DNA of 33,107 nt from Gammaproteobacteria bacterium (GCA_011389885.1 JAABTK010000055.1:1-33107), one strand, 5' to 3'. Counted from the stretch's first letter, positions 1 to 8,406 are shown. Notes: generated by a model not told the origin, from the letters alone. Numbers and translations: made by a program.

Positions 1-354
1 CGAGCGGTCGACTACACCTTACTCGGGAGAGCTTCCCGCTTGCGCGGCTCTCTCACAGCTGGCAGCATTGCCAGGTTACCCGAGGCTTTAGCCGGGCTTG
101 GGGGCGTCACCCGCACCGGCTAAAGCCTCGGCCACCGTATTTCGGGTAAATGGTAAGATGTCAGCCTAATCCCTGGAGCGTTTCTGGTCTTCCCCGTCCC
201 CCTCACCCGGCAATATCCCCGATCGGGGGGGGCGGCGATTCCAAGGCCGGGTCTTTCGTCTTGCAAGGTCAAAGGGGGCGGAGTCGGTTGAAACTATTCC
301 ACGATCGATCGTGTCTGACCCTATTGGTCCCGCACTCACCCCTAGGAGAACACC
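1..354. other. Left-edge intergenic region
   Basis: I see no gene crossing the left edge. The stretch holds a large inverted repeat (80-131) and a perfect 12-bp palindrome ACGATCGATCGT at 301-312, about 45 bp upstream of the cytochrome b gene. The palindrome could be an operator, but no convincing -35/-10 pair was identified. Short open frames here have no recognisable protein features. Confidence 0.6.
80..131. repeat. Perfect 16-bp inverted repeat (hairpin)
   Basis: CCGAGGCTTTAGCCGG at 80-95 is exactly reverse-complementary to CCGGCTAAAGCCTCGG at 116-131, with a 20-base loop. There is no T-run beside it, so it is more likely an extragenic palindrome or the end of an upstream transcript than a classical terminator. 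Confidence 0.8.
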
Positions 355-1041
355 ATGGCAACCTCTTCGTCTGAGTCAAAACCCGCGCTGCGTCGCCTAT
401 TCGTCTGGGATCTGCCGGTACGGCTGTTTCACTGGACCCTGGTGCTCCTCACGATCCTGCTCTATGTCTCCATTGATGTGCTGGACAACATGGATCGACA
501 CGCCCAGCTGGGTTATGCCCTGTTGGCACTGGTGCTGTTTCGGATCATTTGGGGCTTTGTCGGAGGCGCCTACGCCCGCTTCCGCGATTTTCTATATGGC
601 CCCGGCACGGTAATGAGGTATGCCAAGACCCTGCCAGAGGCCAAGCCAGAGCCCATTGCCGGCCATAACCCATTGGGTGGCTGGATGGTGCTAGTGCTGC
701 TTCTGGGCCTGCTGACCCAGGCGATCATGGGGCTTTTCAGCAACGACGACATCCTATTCGACGGACCGCTAACGGACCTGGTGAGCAAAGAGGTGAGTGA
801 TACCCTCACCGCACTGCATGCCCAACTGTTCAACGTCCTGCTCGTTTTGGTGGTGATCCACATCGCCGCCGTGGTCTACCACAAGGTGCGCAAAAAAGAG
901 AATTTGGTGTCGGCCATGATTACCGGTTACAAAGAACTCCCGGCGGAGAGCCACGCCGAACCGAACCGTGGCGGCAAGAGCTGGCTGGCCGCGATCATCC
1001 TCGCCGTTTGTGCCGGACTAGTTTACTGGTTGGTTGCTTGA
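355..1041 (+). CDS. Cytochrome b561-type integral membrane protein
   Basis: This 228-aa protein resembles the di-heme cytochrome b561 / Ni,Fe-hydrogenase b-subunit family, which passes electrons between the quinone pool and a periplasmic partner. The N-terminus has the typical 'WDLPVRLFHW' motif (His26 a likely heme ligand), followed by about four membrane segments near residues 24-42, 50-70, 103-127 and 150-175, and a fifth hydrophobic segment at the C-terminus (about 207-227). Further His residues (His49 and the 'VVIHIAAVVYH' segment) suit heme ligation. The ATG follows AGGAGAACACC, a good ribosome binding site. It converges with a cytochrome c' gene, a pairing known from purple bacteria, so the two may exchange electrons; that link is inference. 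The fold call is secure, the partner is not. Confidence 0.85.
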   Translation: MATSSSESKPALRRLFVWDLPVRLFHWTLVLLTILLYVSIDVLDNMDRHAQLGYALLALVLFRIIWGFVGGAYARFRDFLYGPGTVMRYAKTLPEAKPEPIAGHNPLGGWMVLVLLLGLLTQAIMGLFSNDDILFDGPLTDLVSKEVSDTLTALHAQLFNVLLVLVVIHIAAVVYHKVRKKENLVSAMITGYKELPAESHAEPNRGGKSWLAAIILAVCAGLVYWLVA

Positions 1042-1169
1042 ATCGGTTTTCAGGAGGCGCTTTATTACCACTGCGGCGGCCTGCGGTATCGGCGCATGGG
1101 CCGTGCGGGCAAGCCGCATATTGCGCCGCGGAGTTTGGAATCAGAAAACCTCAGCTTGAAGCCGCCCAA

Positions 1170-1187
1170 CCGGGCCAAACGGCCCGG
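1170..1187. terminator. Bidirectional hairpin between convergent cytochrome genes
   Basis: CCGGGCC (1170-1176) and GGCCCGG (1181-1187) pair perfectly around AAAC, midway between the 3' ends of the two convergent cytochrome genes. There is no T-tract, so termination is inferred from position and stem strength. Confidence 0.5.
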
Positions 1188-1203
1188 CCGGAAGATGGAC
1201 GGC

Positions 1204-1650
1204 TTACTTACTCTTAAAGTCGTCGTGGCAGGACTTGCAGGTCTTGCCCACGGCGGCGAATTTCGGCTTAATCTCGTCCATATTGCCGCTCTTGGCCACC
1301 TCGGCCAGCTCCTGAGTGAGCGTCTGGAACCCTTTCATCTGTTTGTCGAACTCGGCACGGTCCTCCCAAACAGCCGCCTTGGCCTTGGTATCGCCCATAT
1401 CGGAGCCATCGATAAAGCCGTTATCCGCCATCTGCGCAACCGCCGCCACATTCGCCGCATGCCCAGCAAAGGCCTTGCTGTCGAACGGAATCTCGCCCTT
1501 CGCCATGGCGCCCATGGGACCGAAATCACCCTTAATCAGGGTAAACGCGGCCTGGCGATAGTTGATTGCATCCTCGTACTGGTCCGCCGTAGCGACACCA
1601 CTGACACCTAGGGCAAGCGCCCCGATCATAGCCATTTTCAGTGCTTTCAT
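1204..1650 (-). CDS. Cytochrome c' (class II cytochrome c)
   Basis: This 148-aa protein has a signal peptide (about residues 1-22, cleavage near 'ATA/DQ') and a four-helix-bundle-type sequence ending in the heme-binding motif C138-K-S-C141-H142 close to the C-terminus, as expected for class II cytochromes c. Members are periplasmic, with high-spin heme that binds NO or CO, and are implicated in NO detoxification or electron transfer. The length fits the family. The ATG is preceded by AAGAGGAAGT, a good Shine-Dalgarno. Convergent with the cytochrome b561 gene. A cytochrome c556-like annotation is possible, because the sequence alone does not fix the spin state. Confidence 0.92.
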   Translation of the reverse strand: MKALKMAMIGALALGVSGVATADQYEDAINYRQAAFTLIKGDFGPMGAMAKGEIPFDSKAFAGHAANVAAVAQMADNGFIDGSDMGDTKAKAAVWEDRAEFDKQMKGFQTLTQELAEVAKSGNMDEIKPKFAAVGKTCKSCHDDFKSK

Positions 1651-1953
1651 ACTTCCTCTTCTTTACATGCAACGGGTTTCGAGAGAGCTGGCAACACAGA
1701 AATGCCAGCGCAGCAGTCTATCACCGGCCGCGCGGCGTGATTGTGGCAAAGCCGCCACGGACACGCCACCGCGCCTTGCGGTGGGACCGCAACAGCGGAA
1801 CAGGGTTCCGAGTAGCCGGCGAGTTCGCCCTATTATAACCCTTTTTCGCCCGCCGTCTCCAACAGGGGGCCAACCTTCGACCCCTCCTGATGGCGGATGC
1901 ACGGATACGGCCTAAAACTACAGCATCCACAGTTCATCCCAGGCTCGACCATG

Positions 1954-2262
1954 TATGGCTCCCATCCTCCAGCGTGGTGACCCATCCCGGGGCGCTCCAG
2001 CGCCGCTGGTCGGGCCGGGTTCGGCGGCTGGCGCCGGAAACCCTCGGCGCAGGGCGCCTTGAGCTGCATTCCCACGCTGGGGCGTGGGAACGATGATGAT
2101 CAGACGCGCATGGTTCCCACGCTCCAGCGTGGTAACCCATCCCGGGGCGCTCCAGCGCCGCTGGTCGGGCCGGGCTCGGCGGCTGGCGCCGGAAACCCTC
2201 GGCGCAGGGCGCCTTGAGCTGCATTCCCGCGCTGGAGCGTGGGAACGATGATTTCGCGTCCA
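1954..2262. repeat. Two tandem copies of a ~156-bp unit
   Basis: The unit beginning near 1955 recurs near 2111 with few substitutions. Each copy contains the 'TCCAGCGTGG' palindrome half, the block 'CATCCCGGGGCGCTCCAGCG', a GC-rich middle and a closing 'GCGTGGGAACGATGAT'. The junction forms a TTCCCACGCT / AGCGTGG-type palindrome. Similar short palindromes also occur between genes in other environmental gammaproteobacteria (recollection). Confidence 0.85.
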
Positions 2263-2285
2263 TTCGCGGTACGAGCCCAGGCGAT

Positions 2286-2319
2286 GATGCGCCTCGCTGC
2301 GCTCGGCGCATCCTATGCG
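2286..2319 (+). repeat. 34-bp dispersed element, copy 1
   Basis: This 34-bp sequence recurs as an exact reverse complement at 16691-16724. It contains an 8-bp inverted repeat (GATGCGCC...GGCGCATC) around an 11-base core. It lies downstream of the minus-strand MBL gene, consistent with an extragenic palindromic element. Confidence 0.85.
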
Positions 2320-2367
2320 GCTGTTCGCGATTGAAACCGCTCCCGCGGCGGTGAGCCGGGGTTTGGC

Positions 2368-3297
2368 TTAGCGGGCGCTTTCTAGTTGTAAATAGGTTTG
2401 GTGTATGTTTCGGGCGTGCCATTGTTCGTAGAATTGCAGGTGTTGGAAGCGCGGGGCCTCGGCGAGTTGGTCGATGGTGTCGGCTAGGTCGGTCCAGTCT
2501 TCGATGGCGGCGCCGACCGATTCCACTAGCCAGTGCAGGTAGTCGCCGGTGTCTCGCCGGGCTTGGGCGAGGTCGCCGGGGCGGCCATGGCCGGGGATGA
2601 CGTGTTCGGGTTGCAGGGCGGCGATGGCGTTGAAGGAGTTGCGCCACTGCACGATGGGGGTGAAGGGGTGGATGCCTAGCATACGGTCGTGGAACACGAA
2701 GTCGCCGGTAAAGGCGGCCTTCTCGGCCTCGAACCATAGCACGGCGTCGCCTGGAAAGTGGCCGTTGCCGGGGCGCATCAGGCGCAGTTCGAGTTCGCCG
2801 AGGCGGAGGACGGCGGCGTCCTGCGGGATGGGTTGGGGGGCGTAGTGCGGGGTTACCGCGGCGGCGGCCTCAGCCCCGAGCACCTCTTGCAGGCGCTTGA
2901 GGTGGTTTTTTGCATGCGCCTTTTGGGTGGCGACGGTGGATGCAAGGGCCAGGATTTCGGCGCCCTGGCGGGCGAAATAATCGTTGCCGAGCCAGTGGTG
3001 GTCTTGGGCGCCGATGTTGATCACCCAGCGAATGGGTTGTTCGGTGACCGTTGCCACTTGCTGTTGGATCAGGCGCGCGCCGCCGGGGCTGGCGCCAGAG
3101 CCGATTAGGGCCACGCCTTGGCCGGTGACCAAAAACCCGAGGGTGTTGTTGAGGGCGTGGTTTTCGGCGCTGCGCGGCCCGATGTCGCCCGCCAGCGCGT
3201 AAGCGTGCTCGGAAACCGGCTCGACGAGGAGTTCGAAGGCCGCGGCGGCGCAGGCCTGGGCGGCGAGGAACAGAAAAAGCGCTAATCGTTGAATCAT
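2368..3297 (-). CDS. Exported MBL-fold (SoxH-like) protein with degenerate metal site
   Basis: This 309-aa protein has a clear signal peptide (residues about 1-20) and a metallo-beta-lactamase fold of the kind found beside sulfur-oxidation genes (SoxH-like). Fold landmarks are 'NTLGFLVTGQGVALIGSG', 'WVINIGAQDHHWLGND', 'NGHFPGDAVLWF', 'AAFTGDFVF' and 'VIPGHGRPGD'. The usual HxHxDH zinc motif is replaced by G-A-Q-D-H-H, so the first two His ligands are absent while later His/Asp ligands remain. It may bind one metal or have altered chemistry. The start at 3297 (MIQRL...) is chosen because it opens the signal peptide directly; an upstream TTG (3339) and ATG are in frame but add a non-signal leader. 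Downstream of a porin and rhodanese on the same strand. Confidence 0.75.
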   Translation of the reverse strand: MIQRLALFLFLAAQACAAAAFELLVEPVSEHAYALAGDIGPRSAENHALNNTLGFLVTGQGVALIGSGASPGGARLIQQQVATVTEQPIRWVINIGAQDHHWLGNDYFARQGAEILALASTVATQKAHAKNHLKRLQEVLGAEAAAAVTPHYAPQPIPQDAAVLRLGELELRLMRPGNGHFPGDAVLWFEAEKAAFTGDFVFHDRMLGIHPFTPIVQWRNSFNAIAALQPEHVIPGHGRPGDLAQARRDTGDYLHWLVESVGAAIEDWTDLADTIDQLAEAPRFQHLQFYEQWHARNIHQTYLQLESAR

Positions 3298-3429
3298 GGC
3301 GGCGTTGGACTCAAGGGGTTGCATCGAAGTGACAAGCAACGCTCGACAGGGCGCTGCAATTGCGGTGGCGCATCGCGTATAAAGGCCGGCGGAAGACGGG
3401 GCGGCGGCTCCGTTGCCGCCCCGCTGTCC

Positions 3430-4617
3430 TTATTGGCTGAAACGCACGTTCATGCCGACGGTGAAGGTGCCGAAGTCGTCATTGTTGGTGGCGTCCTCGC
3501 GCTGGTTCCAGGCCGCGTAGAGTTCGGACTTGCCGGTGAGGGTGTACTCGGCGCCCAGGCTCCAGTTGTTCCAATCCACATCGCCGTTGGGCACGCGATC
3601 TCGGTTGCGACCATAGGCGGCGATCAGGCGGGTGCGCTCGTCTAGGCTGTAGATGCCATTGACATAGACGTTTTTGCCCAGTTGGAGGTCCGAGGCGTCT
3701 TCATAGACCAGACCGAGGGAGAGCGCCGGCATTACCGCATATTGGCCCATGAGCTGCCAGGCGCTGCCGTTTTCAACCCCGCCGCCGGCGATTTGATCGG
3801 CGTCGATCTCCAGCCAATCGGCGGCCGCGAACAGCGGGCCGTTCTTATAGCCCGCGCCCAGGCCATAGGCCTGACCGCCGAGGTAGTTCACCAGGGCGCC
3901 CGCGTTGTGCAAACGGCTGGAGGAGTCGTCGAACTGGGTGGCATACCAGGCATTGGCGCTCATGCCGCCGCCGAACTTGGCGGTTTTGTATTCTATGGCG
4001 TTGTTAAAGTAGTTGGAGTGCAGCTCGGACACGCCTTGGCGACCGCCGGAACGCGCTTGGGGGACGTTATCCGTCCAAGGATCGATTACCGTATAGTGCT
4101 TTTTGTACGGCACGCTGATGCGTCCGCCGCGGAGCGAACCCCAAGAGCCCTGGAACCCGGCCCAGGCCTCGCGCAGCCCCAGGTCCGACGTCGTATCGCT
4201 AGTGGTGTCGTAGCTGGCCTCCAATTGATAAAACAGCGTCATATCCCGGAGGCTAGTCGGCATTTCACCCTTAAACCCGAAACGCGAGGCGTTGCTGGAG
4301 AGTTCGGTGCCGTCGGCGCCGCTGCCCCAGTCGCCGCTGCGCGTGTCGAGGGAGACATTGGCCTGGCCATAGGTGACCAGCTTTTTGCTGGCCGGGGCGG
4401 CCTGGGTGTCGAGCTTGGCCACCTCTTTGGCGGTGACCGCCTGGGTCTGCTCTTGTTTTTCCAGGCGTCGTTGCATCGCCTCCATTTGGCGCTGCATTTC
4501 GGCCATTTTGGCCTGCATCGCCCGCAGCTCGGCGGCGGCGTCGGCCGCGACTTGGCCGCCGCCGAGGCCGAGACAGACCGCGACCGCGGTTACAAGAATG
4601 GATTTTTTATGGATCAT
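3430..4617 (-). CDS. Outer-membrane porin with N-terminal coiled coil
   Basis: This 395-aa protein has a signal peptide (about 1-26, 'VAADAAA'), then a Met/Gln/Glu-rich heptad region (about 28-65, 'MQAKMAEMQRQMEAMQRRL') predicted to form a trimeric coiled coil. A Gly/aromatic-rich sequence of alternating beta strands runs to the C-terminus, typical of trimeric Gram-negative porins such as the DcaP-like group. It would sit in the outer membrane and admit small, perhaps anionic, solutes; the substrate cannot be read from sequence. The ATG follows GGAGGATGCCCTTCC, a strong binding site with 10-base spacing. It lies between a periplasmic rhodanese and an MBL protein, suggesting a role in sulfur-compound uptake (inference). 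Confidence 0.85.
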   Translation of the reverse strand: MIHKKSILVTAVAVCLGLGGGQVAADAAAELRAMQAKMAEMQRQMEAMQRRLEKQEQTQAVTAKEVAKLDTQAAPASKKLVTYGQANVSLDTRSGDWGSGADGTELSSNASRFGFKGEMPTSLRDMTLFYQLEASYDTTSDTTSDLGLREAWAGFQGSWGSLRGGRISVPYKKHYTVIDPWTDNVPQARSGGRQGVSELHSNYFNNAIEYKTAKFGGGMSANAWYATQFDDSSSRLHNAGALVNYLGGQAYGLGAGYKNGPLFAAADWLEIDADQIAGGGVENGSAWQLMGQYAVMPALSLGLVYEDASDLQLGKNVYVNGIYSLDERTRLIAAYGRNRDRVPNGDVDWNNWSLGAEYTLTGKSELYAAWNQREDATNNDDFGTFTVGMNVRFSQ

Positions 4618-4755
4618 GGAAGGGCATCCTCCGGTCTGGGTGTTGTTATCGGTCCGCCGCGTCGGCCGGCTGCGCGGTGTCCTGCGGGCGGGATGAACGC
4701 AAGCGAGTGGGCGCCGCTTGCGGCGGCGCCGCGAGAATAGGCGAGACGGGGCGCG

Positions 4756-5304
4756 CTATTTGTTGGGGTAAAGATGGCTTTCGTTGGGCACGACCTTGTA
4801 GGGGTAGCCGTGGTCTTTCCAGGCGGTGATGCCGCCGGGCGCACGGTGGACATTGGTGTAGCCCAATTGCACCGCCCACATCGCGGCATTGTGCGAGCGA
4901 CCGCACTTAGTGAAACCGCAATAGACTACGATCTTCTTATCCAGGTCCGGACCCAGCACGGCGCGATAGTCGTCCTGGCTGGGGGCGCCGTCCATGTCCA
5001 CATCTTCCTTCCAGTTGCCGGCGCGATTGGATTTGAAGCCAAAATGGGTCGCGCCTTCGATGTAGCCCATTTCGAATTCCCAGCGCGGGTGGGCGTCCAC
5101 CAGCACGAAATCCTCGCCGGCGTCGCGCATTTGCTTGACTTCTTCCATGCTGACGAGCTGGTAGCCGCCTTCGCGGGTTTGGTTGGCGACCTGAATGGCA
5201 ATGGACTCGACGGCGGCCTCCTTGTCGATGCTGGTCAGGGCGGAGGTCCCGGCCGCTGCCAGGGCGAGGCAAGCGAATACTGCGGTTTTGATTGAGCGTT
5301 TCAT
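4756..5304 (-). CDS. Periplasmic rhodanese-like sulfurtransferase
   Basis: This 182-aa protein has a signal peptide (about 1-22) and a single rhodanese domain (about 50-172). The active-site loop reads C129-G-F-T-K-C134-G-R-S, so the persulfide-forming Cys129 is present and a second cysteine sits within the loop. Other rhodanese marks are 'FVLVDAHPRWEFEMGYIEGA' and 'GGITAWKDHGYPY'. It should transfer sulfane sulfur in the periplasm. The ATG has an AGGAG Shine-Dalgarno seven bases upstream. It is first in a same-strand row with the porin and MBL genes, 138 bp before the porin. Confidence 0.9.
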   Translation of the reverse strand: MKRSIKTAVFACLALAAAGTSALTSIDKEAAVESIAIQVANQTREGGYQLVSMEEVKQMRDAGEDFVLVDAHPRWEFEMGYIEGATHFGFKSNRAGNWKEDVDMDGAPSQDDYRAVLGPDLDKKIVVYCGFTKCGRSHNAAMWAVQLGYTNVHRAPGGITAWKDHGYPYKVVPNESHLYPNK

Positions 5305-5408
5305 GCTGGCTCCTCGGTGGTTGTTTTCGGCCTAAAGTGGGCGTTGCATCACGTTTTTCTTGCGCCAAACAGTGTAGGGCAGGGGCGAATGCTGAAACAT
5401 GATTACGA

Positions 5409-6014
5409 TTAGGTTTCAGCGATCAGCCGAATCTCCGAGCGTGTGCGTAGGATTATGCCTTGCTCGCTCAACTCGCGAAGCACGCGATAGAGGGTTTCGG
5501 GCTCCAACGCCAGCTCTTCCGCCAGCTCCACCAGCGGAATTTGCAGCGGGAAGCGTCCCTCGGCGCCGCCTTCGCAGCGCACCAAGTGCAGCACGCGCTC
5601 ACGCGCCCGCTTGAGCCGCAGCCGCTCATAACGCGAGCATTGGCGCCGGGCACTGGACGCCATGCACAAGGCGAAGGCCGTGGCGAAGGGGCCGCCCGCC
5701 CGCAACTGCGCAAGCAGCAGCGGCGCGGGAATGGCCGCCACCCGGCTGGCTTGGGTGGCGAAGGCATCGCAGACATAGCGCTCGGCGGCGAGCGCCGATT
5801 CGGCGAAAAACTCCCCGGCGGCGGCCTGGAGCATGATGGTTTGTACGCCCTGGTCGCTGCACCGCACGGCCTTGAGCCGGCCCTTAAGGACGAAGAACAC
5901 GGACTCCACCGGCGCGCCCATGCAGAACAGGCGCTCGCCCTTGGCGAGGTCGATTTCGCGCACGGCATCGCGCAGGGCGGGGGGTAGAAATTTGGGTAAT
6001 ATATGCGTTTTCAT
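5409..6014 (-). CDS. Crp/Fnr-family transcriptional regulator
   Basis: This 201-aa protein has an N-terminal cyclic-nucleotide-binding-type beta barrel (about 15-115, with 'LAKGERLFCMGAPVESVFFV' and 'GRLKAVR') and a C-terminal winged helix (about 135-197; 'VELAEELALEPETLYRVLRE' is the helix-turn-helix). It lacks the N-terminal Cys cluster of oxygen-sensing FNR and the clear cAMP pocket of CRP, so the effector is unknown. Six scattered cysteines could be redox sensors. The gene precedes the rhodanese-porin-MBL row on the same strand and is divergent from the two-domain sulfurtransferase, making those genes plausible targets. There is no Shine-Dalgarno; a -10-like TATTAT ends five bases before the ATG. 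Confidence 0.9.
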   Translation of the reverse strand: MKTHILPKFLPPALRDAVREIDLAKGERLFCMGAPVESVFFVLKGRLKAVRCSDQGVQTIMLQAAAGEFFAESALAAERYVCDAFATQASRVAAIPAPLLLAQLRAGGPFATAFALCMASSARRQCSRYERLRLKRARERVLHLVRCEGGAEGRFPLQIPLVELAEELALEPETLYRVLRELSEQGIILRTRSEIRLIAET

Positions 6015-6019
6015 GAGGC

Positions 6020-6058
6020 ATAATATACACCAGTCGGCGCGCTGGCTTCAGTCAGCGC
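6020..6058 (-). promoter_or_regulatory. Putative -10 box and inverted repeat before the Crp/Fnr gene
   Basis: Read on the minus strand, TATTAT occupies 6025-6020, leaving only GCCTC before the ATG, so transcription would start at about the initiation codon. Upstream, arms 6039-6046 and 6051-6058 (GCGCTGGC / GTCAGCGC, one mismatch) form an inverted repeat overlapping the -35 position, where no consensus -35 exists. This could be an operator for autoregulation or activation. Confidence 0.4.
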
Positions 6059-6770
6059 GGCCAAGGCCCCTGGGGGCGGTTGTTTCCGCTATGGGCGGGC
6101 GGTTGGCCCGGACGCCGCGCCCGAGCGCCTGCGCGGTGATAAGGCTCACAACGACGATTGGCGACGCAGAGGCCGCAGCGGACCGCAGGGAGCGCAGAGG
6201 AATAGGGGTTAAGGATTTCGGCGGCCATTGGCGGTTGCGTGATCACTGATCCGGCCCGCTTCGTTGCGCCTGGGGTTTTTCCCCCGCCGGGGGAGGGGCA
6301 GAGCTGGATGGTTCGTGTGAATTCATAGGCTTACGCCCTTCCCGCCGCAGCCTGCCCCGCGATCTCCTCCGGGGGGAGATGACCGCCGAGCGGGTTCAGC
6401 ATCCGCGACCATTGGGCGGCGCGCGAAAAGCGCCTGCGGTTTGGCTGGGTTTCTGTGGCGCTGGAGGCGCGTGTTCCGCTTTTAACCGAAACCCGCTCTG
6501 CGCCTCTGCGTTCCGATGGCGCCTGGGTTGTTTGCGATACTCAGGCGCAGCTGTACTATTTCACGCGAACCCTTGCGGGGCGCGGACGGAGCGGCTAACA
6601 TATTTAGCCTAACGTATATTTAGGGGCTGTCTGCCGTGGCCCGCCAGGGTAGAGGCCGCGTCTGCCGGTCAGGCGGGCGCGGCGTTTTCGGCTTGCCTAG
6701 GTGCGGGGTGCTTTGCCGAGCCCGGATAAAAAGATCGCACTTGTTTTTCCACCCAAGTAGAGGAACCGCT
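6059..6770. other. Intergenic region between Crp/Fnr and sulfurtransferase genes
   Basis: I see no gene here. A degenerate repeat near 6163-6202 ('GCAGCGGACCGCAGG', 'GCGCAGAGG') belongs to the dispersed GCAGAGG family found elsewhere in the window. The last 50 bp provide the AGAGGAACCGCT ribosome binding site of the next gene. Confidence 0.6.
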
Positions 6771-7700
6771 ATGATGAAGTTGATCCCAACCAAGCCGCTG
6801 TGGCTGGTCCTGCTGTTGTTCGCGTTGCCCCTGTGCGCCGCCGCCAAGCCCGCTTTTTTAGTCGATTCGGACTGGCTGGGCGAGCATATCGAAGATGAAG
6901 ACCTGTTGGTGCTGGAGGTGCGCTACCACCCTCACCGCTACTTCACCGTGGGCCATATCCCGGGCGCGGTTCAGGTGCAGCGCTTTAAGGACCTGGGCGA
7001 CAATCAGGCCAGCCCGCTGATGCGCTTTCCCTCCCGCGAGGCCTTTCAAGCGACCCTGCGCGGCTGGGGGGTGAACGACGATTCCACCCTGGTGCTGTAT
7101 GACGATTCCAACACCGCCCTGGTCTCACGGCTGTATTTCCTGCTCGAACTGTACGGCTTCAACATGGATCAGGTGAAGATCCTCAACGGCAGCACCGTGG
7201 AGTGGAGCGCCTTTGAAGAGATGAGCACCGAGACGCCGCCGGCCCGAGCCTCGGGTGCGGTCACCCTCAAGCCCGCCAACAGCGATCTGTTCGTGGAATG
7301 GACCCATGTCTACGATGACGTGGTCTCGCGCCGCGACCCCGATGTGGTGCTGCTTGATGTCCGCCCCCGTCCTATGTACACCGGCGAGGTGATTCAGCAC
7401 TCCATTATGGGCGGGCATATCCCGGGCGCGGTCAATGTGGTCAGCCTGGAGGGAACCAGCGCCCAAAAGTGGAAGAGCGACGAAGAGCTAGCCCTCCTCT
7501 ACAGCGCCATCCCCAAGGGCAAGACCATCTATGTATATTGCCATGACGGCTTTCGCATGAGCCTGGGCTGGATGCAACTCAAGCACCTCGGGTATGAAGA
7601 CGTGCGCCTGTATAACGGCGGCTGGTCCCACTGGGGCAACGAGTTGACCCTGCCCGTGGTGGAAGGCCCGATGCCCTATAGCGGCGATTACGCCCTGTGA
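6771..7700 (+). CDS. Exported sulfurtransferase with two rhodanese domains
   Basis: This 309-aa protein has a hydrophobic signal peptide (1-25, ending 'LCAAAKPA') followed by tandem rhodanese domains (about 28-155 and 170-300). The N-terminal domain has Asp in place of the catalytic cysteine ('LVLYDDSN'). The C-terminal domain keeps Cys257 in 'YCHDGFRMS', the usual arrangement of thiosulfate / 3-mercaptopyruvate sulfurtransferases. The export signal places it in the periplasm or outer face. The start at 6771 is favoured by AGAGGAACCGCT and the signal peptide; the frame is open further upstream but that part has no protein character. Faces the Crp/Fnr and rhodanese genes. Confidence 0.9.
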   Translation: MMKLIPTKPLWLVLLLFALPLCAAAKPAFLVDSDWLGEHIEDEDLLVLEVRYHPHRYFTVGHIPGAVQVQRFKDLGDNQASPLMRFPSREAFQATLRGWGVNDDSTLVLYDDSNTALVSRLYFLLELYGFNMDQVKILNGSTVEWSAFEEMSTETPPARASGAVTLKPANSDLFVEWTHVYDDVVSRRDPDVVLLDVRPRPMYTGEVIQHSIMGGHIPGAVNVVSLEGTSAQKWKSDEELALLYSAIPKGKTIYVYCHDGFRMSLGWMQLKHLGYEDVRLYNGGWSHWGNELTLPVVEGPMPYSGDYAL

Positions 7701-7802
7701 GCTTGGCATCCCCGCGCCGCAGAAATCGCTTCGGCGGCCGAGTTTTGGTGTTTCAGGCATGCCGCCGCAGGGTGCGGCGCCAAACCACAGAACCCTAGTG
7801 CC

Positions 7803-8342
7803 GTGAATGGTTTGATTGAGGCCTGGACCGCCCACGAAACGGAATTGCGCAACTGGCTGCGGGGCCAGTTGCGCGGCGCCCCGGAGGCGGTGGATGACCT
7901 GGTGCAGGACATTTTCCTCAAGGCCATACGCCAGAATCGTCGTTTCGCCGCCATCGACAACCCCCGCGCCTGGTTCTTCAAGGTGGCGCGCAATACCCTG
8001 GCGGACCGGCTGCGGACGCGGCGCGAACTCGTAGAGCTTTCGGCGGATTTTCCGCGCCCGGAGCCGGACGCGCTGCCGGTGGTGGACGACCTCGCCGCCT
8101 GCCTGCCGCGGGCCTTGGCGGAGTTGAGCGGGCCGGACCGCGAGGCCCTTACCTGTTGCGACCTGGAGGGCATGACCCAGGCCGAATACGCGCGCCTGCA
8201 CGGGCTCAGCCTGGCCGGGGCCAAGTCGCGCGTGCAACGGGCCAGAAAAAGGCTGCGCGAGCACCTCACCCGCGCCTGTCAGGTCCGCTTCGACGAGACC
8301 GGGCAGGTGTGCTGTTTCGTGCCGCGCCCGCCCGCCGAATGA
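7803..8342 (+). CDS. ECF sigma factor, SigZ-like
   Basis: This 179-aa protein has sigma-70 region 2 (about 20-75, 'DDLVQDIFLKAIRQN', 'NPRAWFFKVARNTLADRLR') and region 4 (about 105-155, 'MTQAEYARLHGLSLAGAKSR', a helix-turn-helix). A short Cys-bearing tail ('ACQVRFDETGQVCCF') resembles the C-terminal tail of SigZ proteins. It directs RNA polymerase to a stress-type regulon; no anti-sigma gene is adjacent, as is common for SigZ types. The only available start is GTG at 7803, with no strong ribosome binding site, so expression may be low. It is followed by the thiol-redox/arsenic cluster on the same strand, which may be its target; that is inference. Confidence 0.85.
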   Translation: MNGLIEAWTAHETELRNWLRGQLRGAPEAVDDLVQDIFLKAIRQNRRFAAIDNPRAWFFKVARNTLADRLRTRRELVELSADFPRPEPDALPVVDDLAACLPRALAELSGPDREALTCCDLEGMTQAEYARLHGLSLAGAKSRVQRARKRLREHLTRACQVRFDETGQVCCFVPRPPAE

Positions 8343-8392
8343 ATGGGTTTATTGGTGCATCCTTTTGGCCCCTTCCGCGTCTACCTGTATGA

Positions 8393-8406
8393 GCCTGCCG
8401 GCAGGC
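8393..8406. terminator. Perfect palindrome after the sigma factor gene
   Basis: GCCTGCCGGCAGGC is a perfect 14-bp palindrome 50 bp after the sigma-factor stop codon. There is no T-tract; it is offered as a possible transcript end or extragenic palindrome. Confidence 0.35.

Larger units (their letters stand above)
1651..2367. other. Repeat-filled intergenic region
   Basis: There is no credible gene in these 717 bp. The first 300 bp hold the start region of the cytochrome c' gene. The remainder is a tandem duplication of a 156-bp unit and one copy of a 34-bp dispersed element. Open frames crossing it are Pro/Arg-rich and follow the repeat period. Confidence 0.7.

Noticed and set aside
1-120. 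tRNA-like fold at the left edge
   Set aside because: No T-loop GTTCGA motif or CCA-ready acceptor stem could be found.
1934-2737. 267-aa minus-strand frame over the tandem repeat
   Set aside because: The sequence repeats with the DNA period and overlaps the real MBL gene in another frame.
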